In this document: positions 11,600-23,468 of the stretch, in pieces
Layout: each line of letters opens with the position of its first letter
Numbering within the stretch: position 1 is the stretch's first letter
Assembly (NCBI RefSeq): GCF_026212465.1
Contig: NC_080051.1
Location: forward strand, 21,483,582 to 21,547,581
Origin: Amaranthus tricolor
Lineage: Eukaryota > Streptophyta > Magnoliopsida > Caryophyllales > Amaranthaceae
DNA length: 64,000 nt
Reading direction: 5' to 3'
Notes under the pieces: model-generated
What the model was told of the DNA's origin: nothing
Seen by the model: the letters and a program-made list of their open reading frames with translations, nothing else
The model's database searches: none
Made by a program: the position numbers and the translations under genes

Positions 11600-13374
11600 T
11601 TACGAGAGCTCAACAATCTTCGGCCATTTTCTCTTTGTACGACGTTCAGGCTGCTGTTTTACCGAATCATCTACCTCCGTTTCTGATTGCCCTTTAGAAG
11701 AACCAGCCTTCCCTTTTTCATCCTCATCATCATCATCATCATCATTACTACTATCTGATTCTGAAGAGCTATCATTGGTCTGCAAATCAACCACCCGTTG
11801 TTTTCCAGCAACTGCAGCCTCTGCGGCTGCCATTGCCTCTGGTGTGTGAAGATCGGCAACGCCCAACATCAAATCCTATAAAGATTCAACCAATTGAGTT
11901 TTAGGGCCATCATAGCACACTTAAGGCTACCTACCTAACACACAATTAACTATGATATACCATTTCGATGTACTCCGATTCATTACCCTTGAGCACTTCA
12001 ATATCAAAATCCTCAGGTTTGTCCTGCGCATCAATAAATGTGCTCGGTTTAGGAACCATGGTACAGATTAAAGAACACACCGAAATATTTTTTTTACAAG
12101 GTTGTTACCTTTGCGTTGAGCTCGAGAGTTTTGTTAGCTTCAGATATAACTCCTAAAAAATCTTTAACCTTACCAAGTACTGCACAACATTCTAGAAAGT
12201 TAACTCTTACATGCTTAATCGAAATTCTCTAATGTGAAGTATTATTTTCACAATCAAGTTGTTCAGGCCTTATATGACTGACGAAAAAAACTGAAAATCT
12301 TACAACCCTTAGAAATTCTCCAATATACAATATCAGCTAATCTCTTGAGAGGCCGTCTCTTTGAAAGACGTATCTCAAGCCCAATCCATTAAAGGTTAAT
12401 GCATATTTTCCGTATTCTTAATGCCTCCTTACATAATCCTTAATGCTTACTTACCGTATCTTTAATGCCTACTTTCAATATCTTAAATGTCTACTTACAT
12501 TATTCTTAATGTCTACTTACATTATTCTTAATGTCTACTTACAATATTCTAAAAAATATATAATGACCGTCCTAATTAGAGATGGTCTTATACAATATTG
12601 AAACGAGAAATACAAAAATGAATCAAAATGGATGCATAAAAAACATAATAACCAGTTAACCCATCATCACACAAAAATTCAATAGCATTAAAATTGATGA
12701 ACTCCAGTATCAGACTCATGAAAAGCATTTTTCAATCTTTCAAACAATTCAATCTACACTCACAAAATGCATTATTCATTCTTTCAAAAATTCAACCTAC
12801 ACCTAAAGAAATCCAATTTTCTTCCGTTCTTCAAATTTAACATCTCCAATTATCATAAAAGGTTCTATAAAATCAATCTAACGAAAGTGTTTTCAAGGAA
12901 ACTGTTCACCAAGAAAATGCTTTCTGCCAAACCAAATGCTCCCTTAATAACGAATAACTCCATTATCAAACCACACAAAAATGCATTATTCATTCTTTCA
13001 AAAGTTTCAATGTATACCTGGGTTCTATACTAGGTTTTACAATTGGAAAATTCGAATTCCATAGCAGTAGACTATAATACTGGAAAAATTGAATTAAATA
13101 AGAAGTAAACACCTTGGCTTTTAGGTAGTGGTGCAGTAAAAGGCTTCCCTTCAAGATTAGGGGTTTCTTGGATTGATTTTTTGGTCTTCCCACAAATTAA
13201 CAGCCCTGATTCTGGTTTTTCGCACGTATAAAACAAAACATAATGATAAAATTAAAATTTTATGAAAATAAAGAGAAAAATATGAAAAGATCAGATATAA
13301 ATGGCACCTTTAGAGGAAGAAGGGTTCTTGTGCTCCAATTGCAGCAACTCATTGCTTGTAGTTCTATTTTCCAT
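11600..13374 (-). CDS. NOPCHAP1/DUF4598-like acidic protein
   Basis: Five minus-strand exons join in frame to 189 residues: 13374-13308, 13205-13113, 12179-12109, 12023-11961 and 11875-11600. The product starts MENRTTSNELLQLEHKNP. It then has a helical segment VLGKVKDFLGVISEANKTL (exon 3), DKPEDFDIEVLKGNESEYIEM (exon 4), DLMLGVADLHTPEA, an acidic run of about ten Asp/Glu, and a basic C-terminus (RRTKRKWPKI). The order helix, F-x-I-E-x-L, IEMDLxLGVxDL, acidic tail matches human C12orf45/NOPCHAP1, a chaperone factor that links NOP58 to the R2TP complex during box C/D snoRNP assembly. Assignment rests on motif memory only. If correct, it is a nuclear protein. A donor-like CCAG|GTATTC near 13,534 suggests a 5' UTR intron. 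Confidence 0.7.
12341..12594. repeat. TIR element with internal tandem repeat in the intron of the NOPCHAP1-like gene
   Basis: The left end (GAGAGGCCGTCTC...AAGACGTATCTC) and the right end (GAGATGGTCTTATACAA) are imperfect inverted repeats, related to copies near 28,570 and 29,320. The interior (about 12,410-12,550) consists of about six degenerate copies of a 22-bp unit, TTAATGTCTACTTACATTAT. It sits in intron 2 (12,180-13,112). Confidence 0.55.
12595..13112. other. Intron sequence without further features
   Basis: Remainder of intron 2 of the NOPCHAP1-like gene. It contains a loose direct repeat of TGCATTATTCATTCTTTCAA (about 12,768 and 12,982) with CAACCTACAC/CAATCTACAC nearby, again a small local duplication. 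The open frame 12767-13033 covers this repeat and is not a gene. Confidence 0.4.
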
Positions 13375-13674
13375 TACTATGAAGCTTTAATAATAAAGAA
13401 CGTTTTCTTCAACACACTAAATAATGCTTATTTAACCTAAATTGATCCCAAAAGGCAGGTTTCGAAATACTTAAAACATAGAACCCTAAACTTAAACCAC
13501 AAAAAATGGAATGAGAAGAGAAGAGAGAATACCTGGCGGCTGGCGGCTGGAAGCAGATGCGGTGGGCCGATGACTGGTGTTGATGGACGGCAGCCGGAAA
13601 GAAGAGGGAGACAGAGAATCAGTCAAGCAGACGGAGAGGGAGGTTTTATTGATAAAAAAAGAAAAAACAAAATA

Positions 13675-14130
13675 TACACCCAAAATAATAACTTAAGCAA
13701 TGTACCCCTGGCATACATAGAGATTTTAAATGTTTAATGTAGTGTTCGGGAGCTGCATTTTACGAATTTCAATAATGAAATCATAAATCAATAAATTTGA
13801 AAATAATAAAATTTAGCTAGATTTTTTTAAATTTTCAACTTTAAGTACTTTAAAAATAATGGTGGAATTTAATCCAAATTTAAATTTGAAAATTTTTAAT
13901 TTATCAAACAATAAATTTGAGTTAATTTCAAATTTTCAAATGAAATAATCATTCTCAAACATAACATAAACTTTTTTTTTAATAAAAATTTTAAATAAAT
14001 ATAAATAAAAAATAATTCTAAATTTTTTCGTCTTTTTTAATATTTCAAATTTTTTTTTTTACAATAAATAAATGATATATTAACTTACAAAAAACTTTTT
14101 AGAACCTAAACTACAAGAAAACATTTCCCA
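13675..14130. other. AT-rich spacer
   Basis: Very AT-rich sequence rich in AAATTTGAAAAT and its complement. A possible weak inverted arrangement (TGTTCGGGAG at 13,743 against CTCAAACATAAC near 13,953) suggests another decayed MITE, but it is too degenerate to call. Confidence 0.3.
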
Positions 14131-14639
14131 AACAAGTAGGACTTGTGTGGACCAAATGCTTACTACACTACTTTGCACACGTGACCTCACTTTTCATTTT
14201 TCAGTCCATTTCCCCAACTCCCGTCATTCTCTTGAAAAATCAATAGTGTCCTTCCTCACTCTCAAAATTACTTATTCCCAAAAAAACTCTCTCAATGCTC
14301 TACTAATCTTCTTCACTTTCTTTCGAAAACTTTGTCTCCACAATACTTCAAATTGAAAAAAAATGTTTGACCTAAACGACTTTCCAATTGAAGAATTCGA
14401 TTTGAATGAAGGTAATTTCCTAGTTTAATTTTTTTTTAGGGTTTCTTCAAATTCATGTTGAATTTCATTCAACTATAATTAATTACTTTGAATTTTTTGT
14501 TGTGAAGAACAATTTGATGAAACTGAAATACAGTTGGATTTCATGCAAATTGAAGTTGGTGAAAATCAGATTGAAGGAGATGAAAATTCAGTTGGATTAA
14601 CAAGCCAAGGTTCTACAAGTTGTATTTTAAATGAAGGTG

Positions 14640-15612
14640 AATTTAGTTTTCAAATCAACAAATAAATTTTCAATTTGTTCTTTAAATGTGATAAATATAA
14701 TTGTTGGGAGTGATTCTAAGTTATTGTTTTTAATTATGATTGAACAAAAATTAAGTAGAATACTAAAAAATACTTAATGACAAAAGCTGTATAATTATAT
14801 ATAACTTAAGTTACCACCAAAGATGATTAGTAGGCATATAAAAGTTGAAGTGTTTAAGTCACAGTAGATATGAACCACTGGGGAGGTTTAAGTCGCTTTT
14901 TGGGCTGTTTCACTATGTTCTCCTGGACAAGGTAACAAACGAGGGCCGGAGAGGGGTCCTCCTCTGATGATTAATTTAGTAAAGGTCTTAATAAGATTGC
15001 TGTTAAAGCTCAAGAGAATATTTTGTATGGATTTTAGTGTAAGAAGATACGTTACCCTTGGTGTTGCATGGCATCGTGTATGTATAGTAGCGGGTCTTAG
15101 GAGAGGATCCCAAAACCCTAATGGCCGTTTTTGGCTTTTACCTTGAATGAAATATTTTTAAGGATCAGTGGAATATCTCGTAAGCTTATGTGGCATTTGG
15201 TGATTTGCTGATCTTTGTACCGTGGTCCTCACTCTCTGTCCTTTAGTACATTTTCCTGGGTAGGGTAGGAGGTAGGTGTGGTGCCTCACCTTATACAAGT
15301 GTTGACAGCTTTCTCTGAGTAAGGTTGCAGTTATTTTATGCCATGTCATTATATTCGCTGCTATCGTTCTGCAGGATTGACCATCAGTCCATCCTGCAGG
15401 TATTTACGTTCCTTTTTATCATTCTGCAGGTATTTGTGTTCTTCTTTCAGGGTCTTAGGATTAGGGGTCATGTGTTCCAGCACACAGAAGGTAAAATTAG
15501 TTTTCAAATCAACAAATAACTTTTCAATTTGTTCTTTAAATTATGATTGAGTAGAATACAAAAGAAATACTAAATGACAAAAGTTGTATGATTCTATATA
15601 ACGTAAGTTACC
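14640..15612. repeat. Direct repeats flanking an insertion in the FAR1-like intron
   Basis: The segment 14,640-14,818 (TTTAGTTTTCAAATCAACAA ... AACTTAAGTTACCA) is repeated at 15,495-15,613 with internal small deletions. Between the copies lie about 680 bp of unrelated sequence, including GGAGAGGGGTCCTCCTCTGA and two direct copies of TTCTGCAGGTATTT (15,424 and nearby). The pattern fits a segmental intron duplication or an insertion with duplicated flanks. Confidence 0.5.
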
Positions 15613-15635
15613 AGAAGCTTGCCTAGGGCGGCTAG

Positions 15636-15670
15636 GGGTAACTACAACTCAGTGTAGGGGTAACTATGTC
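15636..15670 (-). repeat. Inverted copies of the AGTTACCCCT motif
   Basis: Two copies of AGGGGTAACTA lie 25 bp apart (about 15,638 and 15,656), the reverse orientation of the motif that recurs in the ULP1-like gene at 18.4-22.9 kb. Confidence 0.6.
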
Positions 15671-15767
15671 TTTATTCACTATTGTACCCATGTCTGTGAT
15701 AAACTATATCTTCTTGTGAGTCAATGTTTAACAGCAACCAAACTTTTCCGTAAGTCTTCATTGTATG

Positions 15768-15866
15768 GTTCCCTGTACAATTTTGGGATTTGATTCCCTG
15801 TATAATTTTGGGATTTGATTCCCTGTATAATTTTGGGATTTGGTTCCCTGTAAAATTAATTTGGGG
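15768..15866. repeat. 27-bp tandem repeat, about four copies
   Basis: The unit GGTTCCCTGTATAATTTTGG followed by GATTT repeats about 3.7 times with few changes; the last copy carries a small insertion. It is a minisatellite in the long intron before the FAR1 domain. Confidence 0.8.
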
Positions 15867-15888
15867 ATTTGGTTTACTATTTTCTCTG

Positions 15889-16010
15889 TTCATATATCTA
15901 GAAAGAAAGTGTGGGAATTATTTGGTGATATTTTTTTGTTTATATATCCATAAAGAAAGTATGAGATTTATTTGGAGATACTTTGCTCTGTTTGTATATC
16001 AACAAATAGC
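15889..16010. repeat. About 58-bp tandem duplication
   Basis: A unit containing TTTATATATCCATAAAGAAAG and GATTTATTTGGAGATA occurs twice (about 15,889-15,942 and 15,943-15,990), with a third partial copy (TTTGTATATCAACAAATAG). It directly precedes the FAR1-domain exon. Confidence 0.55.
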
Positions 16011-18240
16011 TTCTTTTTTTGTTTGGTTTAGGTTGCACCACAGTGACAACGAACGAACATTTAAGTGGCTCTTTGTTAAGTGAAACTCGAGGGACACTTG
16101 AAGAGATGTTTGAACTGTACAAACAACATGTGTCTTTAGTTGGTTTTAGCATTTGAAAGGGAAAACATCGAATGAAACAAGGAACTTCTGAAGTCATTGA
16201 GAAGTACTATCTGTGTTCGCCTGCTGGAACTAGGAACACAGAGAAGAAGGTCCTGAAAGGAACACAAAATCATGATACAGAGGGTACAGAAAAAACGAAA
16301 ATAAGAAAAGAAAGACGAGTGGCAATAACTAGAACCGGATGTAATGCGTGCATAAGAGCAAAGAAGAATACATTTGGACTTTTTGAGGTCATGGACCATG
16401 TTATGGCACACAATCACCCAATGACCAGAACACAATGGAACTACCGACATCGTTCAGAACGAAAAATGTCTTGATCATAAGAAAGAGGCAATTGAGACAA
16501 TGCAACTAGCTGGACTATAACCAATGGAATCATATAGGCTCTTGTCTGCTGAAGCTGGTGGTGAGGATACAATAGGTCACACCATGAAAGACCATCCGAA
16601 CTTCTGCCACAAGCTAAAAATGAAGAAAATTGATGGTGGTGATGCGAATTCTGTAATTGAACAGCTTGACCAGAAACTTTCTGATAATCCAGACTTCTTT
16701 TATCGAGTTAGACTCGATGAAGAAGGTAAGATTTGTTGTATATTTTGATGCTATGATGTTGGAAGATTCTAAAATATTCGGTGATGTTTTTGTAATGGAC
16801 ACAACTTACAAGAAAGACAAGTATAATCTCATATGCGCCCTCTTTGTTGGTTTTAACAACCATTGGAAGAACACAATGTTTGCTTGTGCATTTATGGGAG
16901 ATGAGACTGTTGAGTCGTTCGTATGGCTTCTTAATATTTTTAAGAAGTCAATGGGCGGAAAGTGTCCGTGACCATATTTACAGATCAAGATGCAGCCATG
17001 TCTAACGCAATAAAAAAGTGTTTTCCTGGATCAAGGCACAGATTATGCCTCTGGCAGATAAGGTTAGAATGCTGTTAAGCGATATGGTGCACTAAAGAAG
17101 GACGCTACATTCAAGAAAACCTTCCAGAAGTGCTTAAGTGGATGCTCGAACAAGGATGAGTTTGATGTGTGTTGGAAGTCTATGATAACAACATATAAGC
17201 TAGAGAATAACAAATGGTTCAAAAGGTTGTATAATCTGAAGGAAAAGTGGGCAACAGCGTTAAGTAAAGACTTCTTCTCTTCCGGGATTTTATCTTCACA
17301 GAGAAGTGAAAGCTCAAACCGTGCTGTTGGTTTTCGAGACGATAATAGGACGACCTTGATTGAGTTCTTCCATATATTTGAAGACACAATGATACGTTGG
17401 AGAAGGTCGAAAATTGATGATGAGTTTCACTGTACAAAATCAGTTCCAAATTCACATATGCCCTTGATTGGGCTGCTGGAGCATGCCTCGGAGGTTTACA
17501 CGGAGACACTTATTCGTGATTTTGAGAATGAATTTACACATGCCATGGTACAATAGTAAATTAAGTACATGAGCATGGCGTTACACATGGTAACAAGTAC
17601 CAAGTCATATTTCCCAGCATTGAACAACACTCCTCGCATGAAGTGACATACAATGTGGATACAATAACGTGTTCATGTAAGAATTTTGAGGAGTCTGGAT
17701 GGTTATGCTACCACATCATAATAATTTTGCATATGTTTTCTATTGTGAGGATTCCGGAACAGTACATCATGTCAAGGTGGACAAAATTTGCAAAGAAAGA
17801 TGTATGGGATAGAGTGGATGCCAAAAGTAAAGAATTGGGGTTGATCAATAGTTACACACTGTGGCGCCCTCAAATGGCAAGAAAATTTTAAATCTCATTC
17901 TCAATTGCCACACAAATGAAGAGGGCAGGAGTTATTTAGAAGAAAAATACAAGCTAATGGTAGCGGAAACCAATGCTTTATTGACAAAGCCTGTAGAAGT
18001 TGAGAATGAAATTGGAGCTGAAACTGCTGATGCTACATTGGTACATACAACAAATCAAATGGTTGATGTTCTTCCTAGGCCAAGTGTTCGTGATCCAAAT
18101 GTTTCAAAGACAAAAGGTAGCAGTGGCAAAAGAATGAATGGAGCTTATGATCACTACAAAAAGGGAAGCAAGAATATGAAGGGGAAGGGAAAGGCACATG
18201 AGGAATTTGGTTCCAAAACTCCAAATGTACGCTTGATTTA

Positions 18241-19056
18241 ATATCTAGCACACTTTGTCCATCACTTTGAATGTTTTGTCCACCAAATTTTACCCTTTAC
18301 TGTCAACACACTAAAAATATTACCCTCCTTTTTTCCAACATTGGTTTGTAATGCAACAAAGAACATCATTTATTTTCAAGATTATAATTAAAGTGACCCC
18401 TTTTTTTTTTAATGTTACCCCTCATGTAATACGAAGTTACCCTTGATTATATACATATGTAATCCTTCTTGGAAGATAAATTATCTTGTATTAATTTTGT
18501 TTGATTTAGAAATCTACCACATTGAAAATAAATTTTGAAATTGGTTAGTAATTAAACAAAAAAGTTGTTACTTATTTTCAAAATTATAATTAAGGCGACC
18601 CCATTTGTTATTCAACGTTACCCCTTTTGTAAAACTTAGTTACCCTTTATTATATACAAATTTTTCCTTTTGTAAAACATAGTTACCCTTTATTATAAAT
18701 AACTTGTATTTTTTTGTTTAAAATTTTACAACAATGACGATAATAAATTTATATGCAAAATTGTGATGTGGCCCAGGGACTAAGAAATTTTAGATTGAAC
18801 ATTGTAGTCAAAGTAGTGCCTATTGGCTTCCTTGATCAATAGAGAAATTCATGCCCAAGTTGCATCTCAAACCATTAGCTCTGGTAGTTTCGGATAGGAG
18901 TAATTTGTGCAAGCTGACTTTAGCAAGTGCAATATAAATTAATTCAGTATCCAAACTCAAAAGGACATAATATGATCCTATAATATTCTTGGGTAATGTT
19001 AGCCTTCAAAACACAATAACAAATTACATGAATTAAGATCAAATTTTCAAACACTA
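18241..19056. other. Spacer between the converging FAR1-like and ULP1-like genes
   Basis: No coding sequence is seen. Degenerate copies of the TTACCCCTNTTGTAAAAC motif lie at about 18,407-18,440 and 18,602-18,697. The remainder is AT-rich and probably holds the 3' ends of both broken genes. Confidence 0.4.
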
Positions 19057-22000
19057 CTATAGGAAATAACAGTGTTTAACCAGAGTTTTATTTTCCGGAA
19101 CAACAATGTTTCTTTTGTACATTTCGTTTTTCATTTCTTCTTGGTTGTGCTTCCATGTTTGTCTTCTTTTGATGCTTCTCCCAAATATTTTGCTTGATAT
19201 TTCTTCGGCTAATCTTTGCTTACGTCGTTGTGCCACTATTTGCTCCCTTTCTTCCCTTTTGGTATTATAAGCTTTACAACGATCCAATATTTCATTTCTT
19301 CGAGCATTCACGTCACATAAAACTAGTGTGGCACAAATAACAATGTTACCCCTTTTGTAAGACATAGTTGCCCCTCTAGTAAGAATTAGTTACCCCTCTT
19401 GTAAGACATAGTTACCTATCTTGTAAGACATAGTTACCCCTCTTGTAATGGGAGGTTTGGTAACAACATCCAACAACATTACAAAACGAAAAAAGAACAT
19501 AGTCAAAAAGAAAACTTACCTTTGTGAGTTCAACACATTTAAGATATTTTTCTCCATCAAACAACATTGTCATCATCAAGTATATAGCAGACTCATTATC
19601 AACATCTTTACTTGATTTCCAGTTTGGCAGAATAAGCTTAAATTTAAGCCACAGTTTCTTCACTCAAAGATAAATTTTGACCTAAAAGAACGTAATCAAG
19701 TTGATCAACCTACAGGGGGGAGACAAAAATAACAACATAGTTAGAATTCCACCGAAATAAGTAATATTTAATCAATAAATTACATTGTATTCAATCACTT
19801 ACCACAATACTTGATAATTTCTTTATTGTCTTGAGTTCGGTAGATTCATAAGTAAGATTATCAAGAAACTTTATTTGAATGTTCTTGAAATCTACTACAT
19901 AAAGCATAAAGTGTCCATTGTAAAGGATGGGAACAAAAACCTGTAAAAACACAAGGAGTTAAAGTTTATCACTCTATATAATATATTGATTTGTCAATTA
20001 AGAGAATCGTTGTAGATCATAGTACTTTTATATCATGTAGCAGGCGTATACATTATAAATATAAAAAGTAACTTCATGTAATTTAGTTAGCAAATACATC
20101 ATGCAAATCCAAAGTAAAATTATACTTCAGAAACCAAACCAAAAGGCACTATGCATTTTGACAAAACAATGACCCTTATTGTGATTAAATGTTACTCTAC
20201 TTATAAAACAAAGTTACCCCTTTTTTTAATAAAATTTACCCACAATTTTTTTGTGAAGTTTTTCCTTTTTTTTTTTTTTTACATAAATCTAAGTGTTATT
20301 TATAATTATCAATTATATTTTAGTTTTAAAACAAGGTGACCCCCATTTTGAGTCAATGATACCCCTTGAACAAAACGAAGTTACCCTTTATTGTGATTAA
20401 ATGTTACCCCACTTGAAAAACAAAGTTACCCTTTTATCAAATAAAATTTACCCTCAATTTTGTGAAGTTATTTTTTTTTTACATAAAACTTACAGTTATT
20501 TATAATTACCACTAAAATTTTAGTTTTGAAACAAGGTGACCCCCGATTTGAGTCAATGTTACCCCTCTTACAAAACGAAGTTACCCTTTATTATAATCAA
20601 TATGATAAACAAAACAAAGGTACTATGCAGCTGCTTCTGTATCATATAGTGCTAAGAAAAAGGAGTAGTAACAAGGCAAGCAAGATATAGAGAGACTGAA
20701 CATGGTTAAATAGATCCTTGATCTTCTAAAATAAAACAAAAAAGTGTATTACTACTTCATTTCAGTTAATGTGTAAAAAATAATTACCAATTCAATGTTC
20801 TCGAAACTAACATCATTGATCCATTCAAGCCAAACTGATTGTACATAATCATTATCCTGGGTATTTGGTTCATTGTCGAGCTCCATAAGACGTACAATTT
20901 CAGTCTGTCAACAAATATACAACAATGATATTAAATGAAAAGCAAAATCAATAAATGAATCATGAAATGTAGTTTGTAATTTTACTTACTGATTGAGAAG
21001 CTCCAAACCAAAACTTTCGAGGCTTGCTAAATTTGCTAAGTTCATTATTAAGAATTAGTGCCCAACAATCGATAACAATTGGGGGAACTACTTGATTCTT
21101 TTGTAACAGGCCAAATTCTTGATCGCGTATCTTGAAATGCTGTGCTTAGGCCCAAAAGTAACCATTACTTCACTACAATGAAAAAAATAAGCATTGGTCA
21201 AAGTCTCTACATTTCAATTTTGATTCATATTTGGTGACAATCAAACTTAATGAAAGGGCTAAACAGAATTTAAAAAAAAAAAAACAAGAAATAAAAAACT
21301 TACTCATCATCACAATATAAATCATCCTCCACCAACACGTAATCAACTACCTCTTGTTGGAGCTTGTGTAGGTTCCTCATTTCTTTCTTGAATTGATCAT
21401 GAAATGTGAAACAAACAAAACTTCAACTCCTCGAGTAATGAGCACCCAGCTGTCCCACTAGTGAGAATTGAAGAAATAAGGGACTTGCCATCATCCAACG
21501 CTACATATTCTTCATAATCTAAAACCTCTCTTTCACCCTCCTCAAATTGTGCTACTAGTGATGGTGAAAGAGGGACATTTGAAGCTTCGGCTGGTGGTGA
21601 AAGTGGGGGTTCTGAATTATCATTTGGTGGAGGGTTTGAAGGTCCAGATTGTTCATCATTTTGGGCATTTTCCGTCACGTTTCTATCAATCAAAACATCA
21701 CCAATAACTTCATTGGCCCTAGCTGTCAAATTACCCAATTGAGCCTCGTAGTTTGCATCAAAATTGCCCAAAGCAGCCTTATCTTTCCAATAAAGTTGAC
21801 ACAATTTGTCAGCAAACTTTAGAAAAACTTTGTTATTAAACAAATCTTCATCTAAAATTTTTTCACTCTCATCATCAATAACAACAAATCCATTAACAAA
21901 TTTCAACTTTCTGCTTATAGGATAAGTAACCGTATCAAGAATCCCAAGTCCAAAACGTTTTGCCTCTTTTTCTCCGTTGATCCTTACCTTTATTTTTCGT

Positions 22001-22870
22001 CAGTCCAATGTTGAATTAGGGGCAAAGTAGTTGGTTCCCCAATATCTCTAAACCTTAAACGGTGAAAATAAACTATCTCCAACAAAATTAAAACAACCAC
22101 AATGAAATTGCAAGTTACCATGCTTGTAAGCCTTGTCAACTTCACATAATCTGTTAATAACATATGAGCACCAATCATAGGTCCTAATTTGATCCACATT
22201 GGACACTACTCTTGCCAACCTCATATCTACTAACCTCTTTCGATGGGGAGCCAAAAAGCTTGAGAAAGCATGAAGCACAAACAATTTTTTAAAAGTCTCA
22301 CCCCCTTCTTTCAATTCCAATATTTTCTTTTCTACCATTTGTAAAGGTATATCTTTGTCCAAATTAAAGATATCCTTTAACTCCCTTTTAAAATGAAAAT
22401 CAAGGTCATCTTCAACATTCATACGGCACTCAATGACGTTGTTTCCCTCATTCAAAGGAAGACCAAAAACATCATGCACATCGTACGGGGTCAATACAAA
22501 TCTAACTCCAGGACTTATTTCAAAGTAACGACTGCTTTGGTCGAAATTGTTAACAAACCAAGAAAGCATTTTGGTAACTATGTTCGTCACCTTTAAATGG
22601 AGCAAGCCCTCAAACCCAATTTCCTTAACAGAATTAATTTGGTCTTCAGAAAATTGATTGATTAAATTGTACAAATGATATGGACGACACCTTGTCTCAA
22701 AACAACATCTTCGATCCTAAAATAACATGACACATGCAGCATACAATTAAATGACCAAATCAGTCAATAAACATATGCACAAACAACCAGGTAACATTCT
22801 AACAAGTCAGTGACCCTTAGCTTCAATCATTTTAGATGTTACCCCACTTGTAGAACATAGTTACCCTTTT
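18400..22870. repeat. Dispersed GTTACCCC/TTGTAAAACATAGTTACCC motif array
   Basis: A degenerate unit of about 25 bp, close to GTTACCCCTNTTGTAAAACA followed by TAGTTACCC, appears in groups at about 18,407, 18,602-18,697, 19,344-19,447 (five closely spaced copies), 20,187-20,232, 20,334-20,450, 20,526-20,592 and 22,834-22,866. The copies lie in presumed introns and the 3' flank of the ULP1-like gene, always in the same orientation on the plus strand here and reversed at 15,636. Confidence 0.75.
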
Positions 22871-23100
22871 TAAATGCTAAGACTCTAATGATTTGTACAA
22901 ATCAAAAACAACATTAGAACAAAACAAACTTACACTTGCACTTCAGAGTTTCCAGCAACCTTCGTTCCTTTTTTCTTAGCTTCAATCCTTTTAGATTTTC
23001 CCTTCCTTTTCCTTTTATTAGGCTTGACATCAGATTCTTCAGTATCAGTATTGTTGCGTTCACTCGTTTTCTTATATTCAGAATCTGATTCGCTAGACAT
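19057..23100 (-). pseudogene. ULP1-like (C48) protease gene of a MULE, broken
   Basis: The first exon (ATG 23100 to about 22,930) is Ser/Glu- then Lys-rich, with an NLS-like KPNKRKRKGKSKR. The next exon (about 22,716-22,050) carries a conserved plant-transposon N-terminal domain with FEGLLHLKVTNI and YDVHDVFGLPLNEG. After two frameshifts near 22,050 and 21,990, the sequence continues through an acidic, Pro-rich linker (21,906-21,400). Catalytic-domain pieces follow: VIDCWALILNNEL (about 21,050-21,090), a block at 20,790-20,906, GHFMLYVVDFKNIQIKFLDN (19,850-19,925, with the His and Asp of the triad), and DNESAIYLMMTMLF (about 19,560-19,605). Where family members have D-C-G, this reads E-S-A (Ser codon 19,589-19,591), so the catalytic Cys seems replaced. 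The last exon is 19,365-19,057. A further stop lies near 19,655. Confidence 0.7.
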
Positions 23101-23468
23101 ATCTATAAACACAAACAAAAATTTCTGTTCACAACCTTAGCAAAAATGTTAACAGAAGCAACGAAACATAATAAAGGCCAGCAACATCACAGAGAAGCTC
23201 AACCCAAGACAAAACCCTCTTTTGAATGATTATAATAAAGACCCAAATTCACATGATACAATTATGCAAATATCCTTTCTTAATTAAATTTCTTGTATAT
23301 GAAATTCATTACATACCCCTAAAAGCTGTCAAAATAATTGAGAGCATAAAAAAATTGATACACAAATTCAAGAAAGTTTACCTCTCTTTTATGAAACCCT
23401 AGAAAAGTGTGAGTGAGAGACAATGAGTGAGAAGAGCGTTGAAGGCCACCGGCGAGTGAACGGTAAAG

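Larger units (their letters stand above)
14362..18240 (+). pseudogene. FAR1/FHY3-type MULE transposase, broken
   Basis: An ATG at 14362 opens a short acidic exon (MFDLNDFPIEEFDLNEG) ending at a GT donor. A second acidic exon is at about 14,510-14,637. From about 16,035 the FAR1 DNA-binding region is visible across two frames (FELYKQHVSLVGFS, then KQGTSEVIEKYYLCSPAGTR, CNACIRAKKN, MDHVMAHNHPM). The MULE transposase core follows (DVFVMDTTYKKDKYNLICAL at about 16,781, then TIFTDQDAAMSNAIKK at about 16,975). A SWIM zinc-finger remnant reads CSCKNFEESGWLCYHI at about 17,670, and the tail is lysine-rich. At least five stops or frameshifts interrupt it (near 16,158, 16,474-16,523, 16,740, 16,970, 17,060-17,165 and 17,555). 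Family members are either transposases or domesticated light-signalling factors; the mutations and the ULP1 partner argue for a dead transposon gene. Confidence 0.75.

Noticed and set aside
11671..11859. 62-residue minus frame with a run of Met
   Set aside because: Alternative frame of the last exon of the NOPCHAP1-like gene; the Met run is the Asp tract read in another frame.
16136..16450. 104-residue minus-strand frame
   Set aside because: Antisense shadow of the FAR1 DNA-binding region, which has clear family motifs on the plus strand.
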